This document shows, one piece after another, positions 8,089 through 17,135 of a DNA stretch of 64,000 nucleotides (position 1 is its first letter; every line of letters begins with the position of its first letter). The notes beneath the pieces were generated by a model. It was not told the DNA's origin and made no database searches. It saw nothing but the letters and a program-made list of their open reading frames with translations. A program made the translations under genes and the position numbers. Origin of the DNA: Frondihabitans sp. PhB188 (GTDB lineage: Bacteria > Actinomycetota > Actinomycetes > Actinomycetales > Microbacteriaceae); assembly GCF_003752365.1 (NCBI RefSeq), contig NZ_RJUO01000003.1, positions 62,001-126,000 of the forward strand. Direction: 5' to 3'.

Positions 8089-9588
8089 ATGACGGATGCG
8101 ACGCAGCAGACCAGGCTCGAGACCGACTCCCTCGGATCGAGGGAGGTGCCGGCCGACGCGTACTGGGGCGTGCATACTCTCCGGGCCGTCGAGAACTTCC
8201 CGATCGCCAACCGCCCGATCTCGGTCTACCCGGAGCTCGTCGTCGCGCTCGCCGTGGTCAAGCAGGCCGCCGCCCGCGCCAACGTCGAGATCGGGGTGCT
8301 GTCGCAGGAGAAGGCCGCGGCGATCGAGCAGGCCTGCGAGGAGATCCGCGCCGGGGCGCTGCACGACCAGTTCCGGGTAGGGGTGCTGCAGGGCGGCGCG
8401 GGCACGAGCACGAACATGAACAGCAACGAGGTCATCGCCAACCGCGCACTCGAGATTCTCGGACACGGCAAGGGCGACTACGAGTTCCTGCACCCGATCG
8501 ACGACGTGAACCGCAGCCAGTCGACCAACGACACCTACCCGACCGCCATCAAGCTGGCCATGTCGCTCGCGCTCACCCCGTTCGTCGCCGAGCTCGGCCG
8601 CACCGCCGAGGCGTTCGCGAAGAAGGGGCACGAGTTCCGCGACGTGCTGAAGGTCGGCCGCACCCAGCTGCAGGACGCCGTGCCGATGACGCTCGGCCAG
8701 GAGTTCACCGGCTTCGCCCACACCCTCGGCGAGGACCAGCAGCGGTTGCGCGACACGCTCCCGCTGCTCGCCGAGATCAATCTCGGAGCCACCGCCATCG
8801 GCACCGGCATCACGGCCGACCCGAAGTACGCCGAGGCCGTGCGCCGCCACCTCAGCGACATCTCGGGCATCGAGATGGTCACGGCGCCCGACCTCATCGA
8901 GGCGACCAGCGACGCCGGGGTCTACATGACCGTCTCGGGCGCACTCAAGCGGAGCGCCATCAAGCTGTCGAAGATCTGCAACGACCTGCGGCTGCTCTCG
9001 AGCGGGCCGCAGGCGGGCCTCGGCGAGATCACGCTGCCGCCGCGCCAGGCCGGGTCGTCGATCATGCCGGGCAAGGTGAACCCGGTGATCCCCGAGGTCG
9101 TGAACCAGGTCGCGTTCGCCGTCGCCGGCGCCGACGTCACGGTGACGATGGCCGCCGAGGCAGGGCAGCTGCAGCTCAACGCCTTCGAGCCCGTGATCGC
9201 GAACTCGATCCTGCAGAGCGTGTCATGGCTGTCGCGCGCCTGCGTCACCCTGCGGGTCAACTGCATCGACGGCATCCGCGCGAACACCTCGCGGCTCGCC
9301 GCCCAGGTCGAGACGAACATCGGCGTCGTCACGGCGCTCACGCCCTACATCGGCTACGCGGCCGCCGCGTCGATCGCGCACACCGCCCTCGCCACCGACA
9401 CGCCGATCGCGACCCTGGTCGTGGCCGCCGGCCTCATGAGCGACGAGCAGGTGCAGCACGTGCTGTCGCCGGCCCGACTCTCGGGGCTGGAGGCGATCAC
9501 GTCGTCGATCCCGGTGGTCACGGCCGAGCAGATCACGAAGCACCTGGCGTCGCTGGATGCCGGGCATGCGGATGAGACGAGCGGCTGA
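8089..9588 (+). CDS. aspA: Aspartate ammonia-lyase
   Basis: Cytosolic enzyme converting L-aspartate to fumarate and ammonia; 499 residues, slightly longer than the usual 470-480. The superfamily signature loop GSSIMPGKVNPV is at about 321-332. AspA-type features distinguish it from fumarase: TSTNMNSNEVIANRALE near residue 106, GRTQLQDAVPMTLGQEF near 190, and PEVVNQVAF just after the signature. ATG 8089 is the only start before the conserved ETDSLG(S)REVPADAYWG segment. It stands alone and diverges from the surface-protein gene. It feeds fumarate to the TCA cycle or releases nitrogen from aspartate. Confidence 0.93.
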   Translation: MTDATQQTRLETDSLGSREVPADAYWGVHTLRAVENFPIANRPISVYPELVVALAVVKQAAARANVEIGVLSQEKAAAIEQACEEIRAGALHDQFRVGVLQGGAGTSTNMNSNEVIANRALEILGHGKGDYEFLHPIDDVNRSQSTNDTYPTAIKLAMSLALTPFVAELGRTAEAFAKKGHEFRDVLKVGRTQLQDAVPMTLGQEFTGFAHTLGEDQQRLRDTLPLLAEINLGATAIGTGITADPKYAEAVRRHLSDISGIEMVTAPDLIEATSDAGVYMTVSGALKRSAIKLSKICNDLRLLSSGPQAGLGEITLPPRQAGSSIMPGKVNPVIPEVVNQVAFAVAGADVTVTMAAEAGQLQLNAFEPVIANSILQSVSWLSRACVTLRVNCIDGIRANTSRLAAQVETNIGVVTALTPYIGYAAAASIAHTALATDTPIATLVVAAGLMSDEQVQHVLSPARLSGLEAITSSIPVVTAEQITKHLASLDAGHADETSG

Positions 9589-9982
9589 GCCGCGCCGCTC
9601 GGGCGGCTGCGCCGCGGGGTGAGGCGGATGCGCTGCCGCTCGTGAGATCTGTCCTGCGGACCGTCGCACCGGCGTGTGCGTCGTGCTGAAGGGGCGGCTC
9701 GCCGCCGCGGGGCTGCGTCGGGCGGCGGGCGGCGCCCTCGGGATCGGCACGAGCCCGCCGGCGCGCAGGCGGGGCTGAGCCGGAACGGCGGGGTGAGCGC
9801 GGCGGGGTGGGCGCGGCGGGGGTGAGCGCGGCGGCTCGGGGCGCGGCGGTGGGGCCGGAGTTCCTGCGCCCGGCGCCCTCGGGATCGGCACGAGCCCGCC
9901 GGCGCGCAGGAGGGGACGAGCCGAAACGGCGGGGGGAGGCCGGGGCACACAGGGCCAGGGCCGAGCCGATGCGGCCGCCCCG
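9589..9982. repeat. Repeat-rich intergenic region with 39-bp direct repeats
   Basis: A 394-bp gap between convergent genes without a credible gene. A near-identical segment beginning GGCGCCCTCGGGATCGG and ending GCCGGCGCGCAGG occurs at about 9731-9769 and 9872-9910 (spacing 141 bp). Between the copies lie short GAGCGCGGCGGGGTG-type repeats (9790-9845). A GTTCCTGCGCC word at 9860-9870 sits directly before the second copy. The block may act as a terminator region; no single clean stem-loop with a U-tract is present. Confidence 0.7.
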
Positions 9983-10978
9983 TCAGGTGGTGACGACGAG
10001 CTTGCCGGCGCCGCCCCCGCGCTCCATCACGGCGTGCGCGTCGGCGATTCGGTCGAGCGGGAACACCTCCTGGATCGGCACGGCGGCCTCCCCCGCTGCG
10101 ACGGCGTCGAGGAACTCCTGCAGCACGGCCGCCGGCAGGTCGGACGCGTCGCCCGAGTAGGCCGCGAGCCGCACGCCGCGGGGCAGCCAGCCGTTCGGGT
10201 AGAAGTCGTCGAGGATCCACCTGTTCGACAGCATCCCCGTGAAGCACACGGTGCCGTGGTAGCCCGTCGCGGCGAGGGTGTCGCGGAGCGTCGGGGCGCC
10301 GATCAGCTCCAGGGCCGAGCCGACGCCGTCGGGGGCGATCGCCCGCACCTGGGCGGCGACGTCGCCGTCGTCGACGAGCACGTGGTCGATCCCGATCGCC
10401 GTGAGAGACGACGCCTTCGCAGCGCTCCGCGTGGTCGAGAACACCGTCATGCCGCGTCGCTTGGCCAGGACCGCCGCCGCCATGCCGATCGACGACGTCC
10501 CGCCGCGGATCAGCACCGACGACCCGGGCTGGGCGTCCATGCCGACGGTGAGCGACCCGTAGGCCGTCTGCAGCATCTCGGGCACGGCGCCGAGGGTGGC
10601 CCAGTCGAGCCCGGACGAGAAGGGCACGACCTGAGATGCGGGCACCGACGTGTACTCCGCGTAGCCGCCGTCGAAGGTGCGCCCCATGCCGCCCATCATC
10701 GCGACCACCTGCTGCCCCGCCTCGAACTCCCCGCCCGGAGCCGACTCGACCATTCCGGTGGCCTCGATGCCGAGCACGCGCGGGTAGGTGACGCCCTCGC
10801 CGAACCCCATGCGGGTGTGCAGCTCGGAACGGTTGAGGCCGAACGCCCTGACGCGGATCAGCACCTCCCCGGGCTTCGGCACCGGCACCGGGATCTCGCG
10901 AACGTCGAGCGCTCCGGGAGCCTCCTCGGTGCCGGGAGCGTCGAGCACGGCTGCGCGCATGGTGGTGGGTGTGGTCAT
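9983..10978 (-). CDS. Zinc-independent NADPH:quinone reductase (MDR family)
   Basis: Medium-chain dehydrogenase/reductase of 331 residues, quinone-oxidoreductase type. The N-terminal GroES-like domain (to about residue 120) lacks the zinc ligands of alcohol dehydrogenases. The Rossmann domain carries IRGGTSSIGMAAAVLAKRRG, the AxxGxxG-like nucleotide loop. It probably reduces quinones or enones with NADPH in the cytosol. The ATG overlaps the TGA of the upstream marR gene (ATGA), so the two form a coupled operon. That suggests induction by phenolic or quinone compounds sensed by the MarR protein. Substrate is not determinable. Confidence 0.9.
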   Translation of the reverse strand: MTTPTTMRAAVLDAPGTEEAPGALDVREIPVPVPKPGEVLIRVRAFGLNRSELHTRMGFGEGVTYPRVLGIEATGMVESAPGGEFEAGQQVVAMMGGMGRTFDGGYAEYTSVPASQVVPFSSGLDWATLGAVPEMLQTAYGSLTVGMDAQPGSSVLIRGGTSSIGMAAAVLAKRRGMTVFSTTRSAAKASSLTAIGIDHVLVDDGDVAAQVRAIAPDGVGSALELIGAPTLRDTLAATGYHGTVCFTGMLSNRWILDDFYPNGWLPRGVRLAAYSGDASDLPAAVLQEFLDAVAAGEAAVPIQEVFPLDRIADAHAVMERGGGAGKLVVTT

Positions 10979-11481
10979 CGGTCTGCCCTCTCGGTGGGGT
11001 CGGTCGCTGTCTCCGTGTCGGTGTCCGTCTGGGTGCGTGCCTTCGCATCAGCCCGCAGGAACTGAAGGGCCCGCCCGAACGCGGCAAACCCGTCATGGCC
11101 CAGCGGCTCCGCGATCCGGGTCTCCACCTCGGCGGCCACCTCGACGTTCGCCCGCTCGAGCACCGCCTCCCCCTCCGCCGTCAGCCCGAGCAGCGACGAC
11201 CGCCTGTCGCCCGGGTTGGCACGCCGTTCGCACAGGCCGCGCGCCTCCAGCCGGTCGACGATCTTGCTCGCGCCGCCGACCGTGATCACGAGGCGCTCGG
11301 CGATGTCGGCGACCCGGCAGTCGCCCCGCTCGGCCATGATGCGCAAGGGCTGATGGATCGCCACAGGCAGGTCGAGGGTGCGCTGGAGGCGGGCGTCGAC
11401 GGCGTTCCAGACCTCGATCTGGAAGCGGACGAGGTCTTCGAAGACGTCGATCGGTGTTGCCAGGGCTGATTTGGTTGCCAT
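10975..11481 (-). CDS. MarR-family transcriptional regulator
   Basis: Winged-helix repressor of 168 residues, probably a dimer. The wHTH spans about residues 35-105. The recognition helix lies in ITVGGASKIVDRLEARGL, and the wing contains the family's typical RRANPGDRRSSLLGLT segment. The C-terminus is an acidic Thr/Asp tail. ATG 11481 is chosen over upstream GTG codons because homology starts right after it. The stop overlaps the start of the quinone reductase gene by 4 nt, so the regulator is first in its operon and probably represses it in cis. Confidence 0.92.
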   Translation of the reverse strand: MATKSALATPIDVFEDLVRFQIEVWNAVDARLQRTLDLPVAIHQPLRIMAERGDCRVADIAERLVITVGGASKIVDRLEARGLCERRANPGDRRSSLLGLTAEGEAVLERANVEVAAEVETRIAEPLGHDGFAAFGRALQFLRADAKARTQTDTDTETATDPTERADR

Positions 11482-11524
11482 GGATGTATCTTCCACGGTA
11501 ACTAGTTGCGGCGCAAGCCGGCCC

Positions 11525-11622
11525 GCCGATTCGGCACGGTGCCGCCTAAACGGGCCGGTCGCCCCGCCGAATCGGCGAAGCCCCACCGAATCTTCGGCGG
11601 GAGCCAGCCGATTCGGCGGGGC
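11525..11622. repeat. Inverted-repeat elements, GCCGATTCGGC family, copies 2-3
   Basis: The gap 11482-11679 holds three exact 11-bp palindromes (11525-11535, 11566-11576, 11607-11617). They form two larger inverted pairs, for example GCCCCACCGAATC (11580-11592) with GATTCGGCGGGGC (11610-11622), one mismatch. It lies just upstream of marR and downstream of the ABC permease gene, both read leftward. Confidence 0.8.
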
Positions 11623-11679
11623 GGCGCGGGGCGGCGCAGGGCTGGGCAGGGCGCGGGCGCCGCCACAACGCGCGGCCAC

Positions 11680-14406
11680 TCAGACGGCTGGCAGCCGCAG
11701 CACCGTCCAGAGGCCGCGCGGGCGGCGGAGCGCGAGCCAGGAGCCGCCGGCGATGACCAGGGGGATGCCGATCGCGGTCAACCCCAGGAGGAGCCACGGA
11801 GGCACGAACGGGACGTACCCTGCGGAGCCGTCAACACCGTGGACCGACAGGGCCGCGGCCGGTACGAGGCCGAGGGCGACGCCGATCACCGATCCGAGGC
11901 CGGTGATCACGATCGCCTGCCAGAAGCCGAAGGCTCGCTGGAGTCGCGGCGGGGCGCCGACGGCGACGAGCACCTCGTCGTCGCGACGGGCGTCGGCCCG
12001 AGCCAGTGCCAGCGCCACGGCTGCGGACACCAGCGCGATGAGAGTGGTCACAGCCAGAAGCGGCCACGACCACAGCGCCGCGAAGCGCGGAGGACCGGTC
12101 TCGACATAGGGGAACACGATCGGATTGGCGACGGACACCGCGGCTCTCGCCGCGTCGTCCTCGGCGGCGGTCGGAGCGTGGTCGAGAGCGGCCACGACGG
12201 CGGTCGGATGGATCGGGATGCCGAGCCGATCAGCCGTCGCGATCGTGACGAAGATTCCGAAGTCGGTCGGCACCGATGCGCTCTGGACGGTCGCCGCAAG
12301 CGACTGCGAGCGCACCGGCTTGCCGGGGTCGTCCGCGGTGAGCGACGCGCTCGTCACGGTGTCGATGGTGACTCGTCCGTCGTGGAGGTACTGCGGGTAG
12401 AGCGACACCGCCCCGCCGGCGGCCAGCGTGGCCCGGGACGTCGCGTTCGCGGGCTCGCCCAGCATGACCGCCAGGTCGTCGAGGTCGCCCGCGATGAGAT
12501 GACCTGTCCCGGTGCTCGACTGCTGATACGACTCGGTGAGCCCCTTCGTCGTCACGAGCCGCGGCACCGTGTACGTCGAGACCGAGTCGCCCACGAGTCC
12601 CGCGTCGAGCGCACCCGAGAGGACCACAGCCTGCGATCCCGGGTAGCTCTTGGCGAGCGCGGCGGCGATCCCGTCGGGCTGGACCAGGAACGAGCGGCCC
12701 TGGGCATCGCTGTAGCCGGTCAGGTTGACGACGGCGGTGTTGTCGGGCACCGTCCAGCTGTAGGTGTCGACCGTGAGCTTCTGCCCACCCGCCAGCATGC
12801 AGAGGGCGAAGGCGGAGACGAAGACGCAGCTCATTATCGCGGCGACGGCGGGCACGGTGCGGCCGGAGTTGCGCGAGGCATCGCGCGCCCCGAGCCGAGC
12901 GGCCGTGCCGAGGCGGGAGAGTCCGCGCGCCGTCCAGCGGAGAAGGAGGGGCGCGGTCAGGAGAGCGCCGATCTGCATGATCACGGGGCCAGCCGCCAGG
13001 AGGACGATGCCGAGTGTCAGCACCCGGTTCTGACCGTTGGCCTCGATGTTCTGGGACGAGATGATCACGAGTCCTCCGGCGAGCGCGATCACCGAGCCGG
13101 CTGCCGCGATGAAGACGCCCACGAGCGGACGACGCAGCGTCGAAGCAGTCGGGCGCTGGGCACCGCGCAGCGCCACGACGATGTCGACACGAGACGCCGC
13201 GCGGGCGGGGATAGCGGCTGAGATCCAGCCGGCCAGGGTGGCCGCGAGAACCGTGGCGCCCAGGGCCACCGGATCGACATGGAATCCCGGGTACCTGCTC
13301 TGGTCGCCGCCGGCCAGGATCGGGGCGGCGATGGCAGCCCCCGCGATACCGAGAGCGGTGCCGAGCAGGCCGCCGAGGGCCCCCAGGATCACGCCTTCGA
13401 ACGACATGATGCCGAACAGGGTGCGGCGATCGGCGCCGACGCTCGACAGGATGGCCAGAGCCCGCTGGCGGCGACGAGCACCGACGGCGAACGCGGCGCC
13501 GGCGAGCAGGCAGACCTCGAACAGGCCGAAAGCGGCGAGGAGCACGACGAAGAGGCCGAGCAGGCCGTCTCCGCCTGTCGATGACGAGATGGAGGCGTCC
13601 GTCGGCGGGTCCAGCACGACCGCGCGCGACAGCACCGTCAGCCCCTTCGCGTTGAGCGCCTGCACCTGGGGCCAGTCGAGACGGAGGTCGGGCAGGTAGT
13701 ACTCGGTCTGCGAGACCGCCTCGGACGGCTTCACCGTCGCGAACGCGCCGGTGCGGCCGTAGACGACGGCGTCGTCGGCCGGCGAGCTGGCGTTCTCGAG
13801 CACGCCGACGACCGTGTACGTGTGCGGGGAGGGCTGCGTGACCCGCAGCGTGCCTCCGACCGCGACGCCGAAGCGCTTCACCCCGCCGGGCGAGACCATC
13901 ACCTCGTCGTCCGTCGTCGGCGACCGCCCCGTGACCACGTCGTCGCGGCCCGCGAAGGCGCGATTCCAGACGGGCCCCTCGACGGCCGACACGTTGGCGA
14001 TGCCGGTCACGGTGCGGACGACGACGCTGGTGGCCAGCACGGGCAGGATGCGCGTGCCCGGGGGCAGCACCTCGGCGGGAGACGAGATGGTCACCGGGGT
14101 GTCGATCGAGCCGCTCGTGCTGAAGGGGTCGACGGGGTCCTGCTCGAGCCCCGACCCGGGGCCGGAGACCACCTGCACCATCGCCTCGTTCTGGCCGAGC
14201 TGCAGCCGGACCGACTCGGACGGCGTCGCCTGGCGGCTCGCCTGGACGGTGTCGATGCCGGCGACGCCGAAGATGGGGACGGCGATGAGCACCGCCACCA
14301 GGACGCTGCGCCCCACGGACTGCTGCGCCATCCTGCGCGACATCCGGAAGGCGAGCCGCCATCCCCCGCGGCTCGTCTCCGGAAGCCCCTCCCCCCTCTT
14401 GGTCAC
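11680..14406 (-). CDS. ABC transporter permease, FtsX/MacB-like, two FtsX domains
   Basis: Large permease of 908 residues with about ten transmembrane segments. TM1 is near residues 33-50, followed by an extracytoplasmic region of about 230 residues. A first FtsX block of three TMs lies near 285-420, with helices near 440-510. A second external domain follows (about 555-760), then a last FtsX block (about 775-900). This layout matches two-FtsX permeases that pair with a LolD/MacB-type ATPase and move lipids or peptides or act mechanically, not importers. The start is GTG 14406, overlapping the TGA of the ATPase gene (GTGA). Third gene of the padR operon. Substrate unknown; antimicrobial-peptide resistance is a common role. 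Confidence 0.9.
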   Translation of the reverse strand: MTKRGEGLPETSRGGWRLAFRMSRRMAQQSVGRSVLVAVLIAVPIFGVAGIDTVQASRQATPSESVRLQLGQNEAMVQVVSGPGSGLEQDPVDPFSTSGSIDTPVTISSPAEVLPPGTRILPVLATSVVVRTVTGIANVSAVEGPVWNRAFAGRDDVVTGRSPTTDDEVMVSPGGVKRFGVAVGGTLRVTQPSPHTYTVVGVLENASSPADDAVVYGRTGAFATVKPSEAVSQTEYYLPDLRLDWPQVQALNAKGLTVLSRAVVLDPPTDASISSSTGGDGLLGLFVVLLAAFGLFEVCLLAGAAFAVGARRRQRALAILSSVGADRRTLFGIMSFEGVILGALGGLLGTALGIAGAAIAAPILAGGDQSRYPGFHVDPVALGATVLAATLAGWISAAIPARAASRVDIVVALRGAQRPTASTLRRPLVGVFIAAAGSVIALAGGLVIISSQNIEANGQNRVLTLGIVLLAAGPVIMQIGALLTAPLLLRWTARGLSRLGTAARLGARDASRNSGRTVPAVAAIMSCVFVSAFALCMLAGGQKLTVDTYSWTVPDNTAVVNLTGYSDAQGRSFLVQPDGIAAALAKSYPGSQAVVLSGALDAGLVGDSVSTYTVPRLVTTKGLTESYQQSSTGTGHLIAGDLDDLAVMLGEPANATSRATLAAGGAVSLYPQYLHDGRVTIDTVTSASLTADDPGKPVRSQSLAATVQSASVPTDFGIFVTIATADRLGIPIHPTAVVAALDHAPTAAEDDAARAAVSVANPIVFPYVETGPPRFAALWSWPLLAVTTLIALVSAAVALALARADARRDDEVLVAVGAPPRLQRAFGFWQAIVITGLGSVIGVALGLVPAAALSVHGVDGSAGYVPFVPPWLLLGLTAIGIPLVIAGGSWLALRRPRGLWTVLRLPAV

Positions 14407-15125
14407 CGGTCTGCTCCCTCGAAGAGCGTCGTGACCGGCGGCGTCTGCGCCTCGTCGACAAGGCGGCCGTCGCGGATGAACACGATCCGGTCGGCCCAGG
14501 CGGCGTGGCGGGCGTCGTGCGTGACGAGGATGCCGCCGGCACCCGCGTCGACGCGCGAGCGCAGCATGCGGAGCACGACCTCGCCCGTCGTCGAGTCGAG
14601 CGCGCCGGTGGGCTCGTCGGCGAGGATCAGCGAGCGGCCGCCGACGACCGCCCGTGCGATGGCGACTCGCTGCTGCTGGCCGCCCGAGAGGTCGACGGGA
14701 TAGCGGTCGGCCTTGTCGAGCAGCTCGACTGAGGCGAGCGCGTCGAGGCCGGGGCGCTTGGCGCGCTTGCCCGGGAAGCCGTCGAGCTCGAGCGGGAGCG
14801 TCACGTTCTCGAGCACGGTGAGCGACGGGATCAGGTTGAAGTCCTGGAAGACGAAGCCGAGGCTCCGGCGACGGAGGGTCGCGAGCTGGCGGGGCGAGAG
14901 CTGGCTGAGCCAGTTGCCCTCGACGATCACCTCGCCGCTGGTCGGCGTGGTCAGGCCGCCGGCGACCGTGAGGAGGGTCGACTTGCCGGAGCCGGAGGCG
15001 CCCATGACGGCGACGAGCTCGCCGCGGGACACGGTCAGGTCGATGCCCGACAGCGCGGTCACCCGCGTCTCGCCGGTGCCGTACTGCATGGAGACGCCGT
15101 CGAGGCGGAGGAGCTCTTCGGTCAT
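14403..15125 (-). CDS. ABC transporter ATP-binding protein, LolD/MacB type
   Basis: Cytosolic ATPase subunit of 240 residues. It has Walker [10 protein letters not shown] at 42-50, Q-loop near FVFQDFNL, signature [14 protein letters not shown] near 146, Walker [14 protein letters not shown], and H-loop VTHDARH near 200. All motifs are intact. Its ATG overlaps the stop of padR (ATGA) and its TGA overlaps the permease GTG. The three genes are therefore one coupled unit with near-stoichiometric translation. It powers the two-FtsX permease encoded next. Confidence 0.95.
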   Translation of the reverse strand: MTEELLRLDGVSMQYGTGETRVTALSGIDLTVSRGELVAVMGASGSGKSTLLTVAGGLTTPTSGEVIVEGNWLSQLSPRQLATLRRRSLGFVFQDFNLIPSLTVLENVTLPLELDGFPGKRAKRPGLDALASVELLDKADRYPVDLSGGQQQRVAIARAVVGGRSLILADEPTGALDSTTGEVVLRMLRSRVDAGAGGILVTHDARHAAWADRIVFIRDGRLVDEAQTPPVTTLFEGADR

Positions 15126-15748
15126 GCGCGGGCCTTCCCGTCGATGGGGACGCCGCCGCGAGCCGGACGACCCCGCCGCGCCCGCGTCTCGTCGATCGGC
15201 ATCGGCTCGGCGAGCCCGCTGGCCTTCGCGCGCACGAGGCGCGTCTCGGAGTGGTCGAGCCACCGCACCTCGGCCTCGGCCTGGAAGATGAGCGAGTCGA
15301 TGACGAGCTGCCAGGAGAGGTCGTCTCCTGCACCGCCGTCGCCCCCGGCGCGCTTGGCCCGGGTGAGCTCCTGCAGGTTGCGGAGCGTGGCCTGCCGCTG
15401 CGCCTGGATCAGGGCGGTGATGTCGACGCCCGGGAGCGTGATCGCGATCGCGAGCTTCATGGCGAGCTCGTCGCGGGGCGCCGCTGTCGATCGGACGACC
15501 GGCGAGACCAGCCACTGGGCGACCTCGTCGTGACCGGTCGGCGTGATCGCGTAGTAGACGTGGTCGGAGTCGTCGGCCTCGGTTCGCTCGACGAGGCCGT
15601 CGCGCTCCAGACGATCGAGCGTCGAGTAGATCTGGCCGATGTTAAGGGGCCACGTCGACCCCGTCCGCCGGTCGAACTCGGCCCGGAGCTGGTAGCCGTA
15701 GCAGGCGCCCTGGTCGAGGATGGCCAGGAAGCTCTGGCGTATGGACAT
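15122..15748 (-). CDS. PadR-family transcriptional regulator
   Basis: Regulator of 208 residues, first gene of the padR-ABC operon. The N-terminal PadR winged helix (1-85) contains [16 protein letters not shown], the [16 protein letters not shown] recognition region and the [12 protein letters not shown] wing. The C-terminal helical dimerisation domain (90-170) belongs to the PadR_C type, followed by a basic tail. ATG 15748 is preceded by GGGGGAA at good distance. PadR proteins next to ABC genes usually repress them and respond to the exported compound. An imperfect inverted repeat upstream (15782-15798) is a candidate operator. Confidence 0.93.
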   Translation of the reverse strand: MSIRQSFLAILDQGACYGYQLRAEFDRRTGSTWPLNIGQIYSTLDRLERDGLVERTEADDSDHVYYAITPTGHDEVAQWLVSPVVRSTAAPRDELAMKLAIAITLPGVDITALIQAQRQATLRNLQELTRAKRAGGDGGAGDDLSWQLVIDSLIFQAEAEVRWLDHSETRLVRAKASGLAEPMPIDETRARRGRPARGGVPIDGKARA

Positions 15749-16081
15749 TGGATTCCCCCGTCGTAAGTACCTACGCAGTATTGCATACCCGGTACGCACG
15801 AACCAACGGGTTCGGATGTATGCAAACGCATGGGTGGACAGAGGGTTCTCGCAGGCTTCTGACCAGCTCTCTCCAGGAACCCCGGCAATACTCGCCACTT
15901 CGTGCCCGCCGGCCCTAGCGCCTGGCACGTCTGAGGCTTCGCCGCCTCGCAGAACCGCAACCGGCCCACCATCCGCCTGGCACGCGCGTCCCGAGCTTCG
16001 TCCGGGGCCCGGCCCGGTACGGCCGCGCGCTCCCGCGACCCCGCGCGAGCCGCGATTCGTCGTCGCCCTGTCTTCGTCGAG
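15749..16081. promoter_or_regulatory. Divergent regulatory gap with candidate PadR operator
   Basis: A 333-bp gap between padR (left) and the lysozyme-like gene (right). An imperfect inverted repeat TGCATA-ccCGg-TACGCA (15782-15798) lies about 35 bp before padR, where its promoter should be, and is the best operator candidate. The region is locally less GC-rich around 15770-15830. I looked for a c-di-AMP riboswitch before the lysozyme-like gene and found no convincing match. No gene is seen. Confidence 0.4.
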
Positions 16082-17086
16082 GTGGTGGCACACCGGTCGA
16101 GCACGAGGAACTCCTTGCCCTTCAGAAGCACCAGCACCAGCACCCGCACCACCCGCCACTCCCGGACCCTCGCCCGCCGCCGCTCCCGCCGCCTCCGGCT
16201 GGCGGGCCTCGGCGCCTTCGCGGTCGCCGCCGGCCTCGCCTGCACCGGCGTCGTCGTCTCCGCCACGACCGGCACCCCCGTGATCGGCACATCGGCCCTG
16301 GCCGACAGCATCGGCGCCGGCACCCCGAGCGGCACGCCGACCATCGACGCCGGCGCGGGAGTGACGATCACCCGGCTCGGCGACGACCGCATCTCGGTCC
16401 ACGCCGGCTCGGCCGTGCCCCGGAACACGGCGAACACCGTCGCCGCCATCGCGCTGGCCTCGGGCCACGACGTCAAGGCCAAGGCGCAGAGCGTCGCCAC
16501 GAAGACGCCTGCCACCGTGTCCACGACGACGCTGAGCCGATCCACGACGACCCTCAGCAGCCGCCTCGCAAAGCTCTCGGACTACCGCAGCGCCGACCCC
16601 GACATCGTCATGGCGCGCGTCGAGGCGACCCAGGACGCCGCCGACGCCGTCTCGACCGCCACCGCGGCGACCGAGAAGGCGGCCCAGGCCGAGGCCGCCG
16701 CGAAGGCGAAGGCCGCCACCGCGGCGAAGGCGAAGGCCGCCGAGGCCAAGGCCGACGCCATCCGCCAGGCCGCAGCGAACACGCCCGACGGCGCCAAGGC
16801 CACCGCGAAGGCCCTGATGGCCAGCCAGTACGGCTGGGGCGACGACCAATACGGCTGCCTGGTCAGCCTCTGGACCAAGGAGTCCGGCTGGAACTACCAG
16901 GCCTACAACGCATCCGGCGCCACCGGCATCCCCCAGGCGCTGCCCGGCAGCAAGATGGCGAGCGTGTCGTCCGACTGGGCCTCCAACGCCACCACCCAGG
17001 TCATCTGGGGCCTCGGGTACATCTCGGGCTCGTACGGCACGCCCTGCGCGGCCTGGGCGCACTCGGTCGCGAACAACTGGTACTGA
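16082..17086 (+). CDS. Secreted transglycosylase/lysozyme-like protein (aggregation-promoting-factor type)
   Basis: Exported protein of about 334 residues. A basic N-terminus with a hydrophobic segment (about 41-60) ends in an Ala-rich signal sequence. Residues 75-200 form a linker with a Lys/Ala coiled coil (AAKAKAATAAKAKAAEAKAD) near 205-225. The C-terminal 85 residues carry the lysozyme-like fold of aggregation-promoting-factor proteins: LWTKESGWNYQAYN, the putative catalytic Glu; NASGATGIPQALPGSKM; and WGLGYISGSYGTPCAAW. It likely cleaves or remodels peptidoglycan outside the cell. The start (GTG 16082, or the next codon) is uncertain. Confidence 0.85.
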   Translation: MVAHRSSTRNSLPFRSTSTSTRTTRHSRTLARRRSRRLRLAGLGAFAVAAGLACTGVVVSATTGTPVIGTSALADSIGAGTPSGTPTIDAGAGVTITRLGDDRISVHAGSAVPRNTANTVAAIALASGHDVKAKAQSVATKTPATVSTTTLSRSTTTLSSRLAKLSDYRSADPDIVMARVEATQDAADAVSTATAATEKAAQAEAAAKAKAATAAKAKAAEAKADAIRQAAANTPDGAKATAKALMASQYGWGDDQYGCLVSLWTKESGWNYQAYNASGATGIPQALPGSKMASVSSDWASNATTQVIWGLGYISGSYGTPCAAWAHSVANNWY

Positions 17087-17135
17087 GCGGCGGCGGGTGC
17101 GGGTGGGAGCGCAAGTTCCTGCGCGGTCGGCTCTT

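Noticed and set aside
15830-16081. c-di-AMP (ydaO-type) riboswitch before the secreted lysozyme-like gene
   Set aside because: Such riboswitches are common before actinobacterial wall hydrolases, but I could not match the conserved core by eye.
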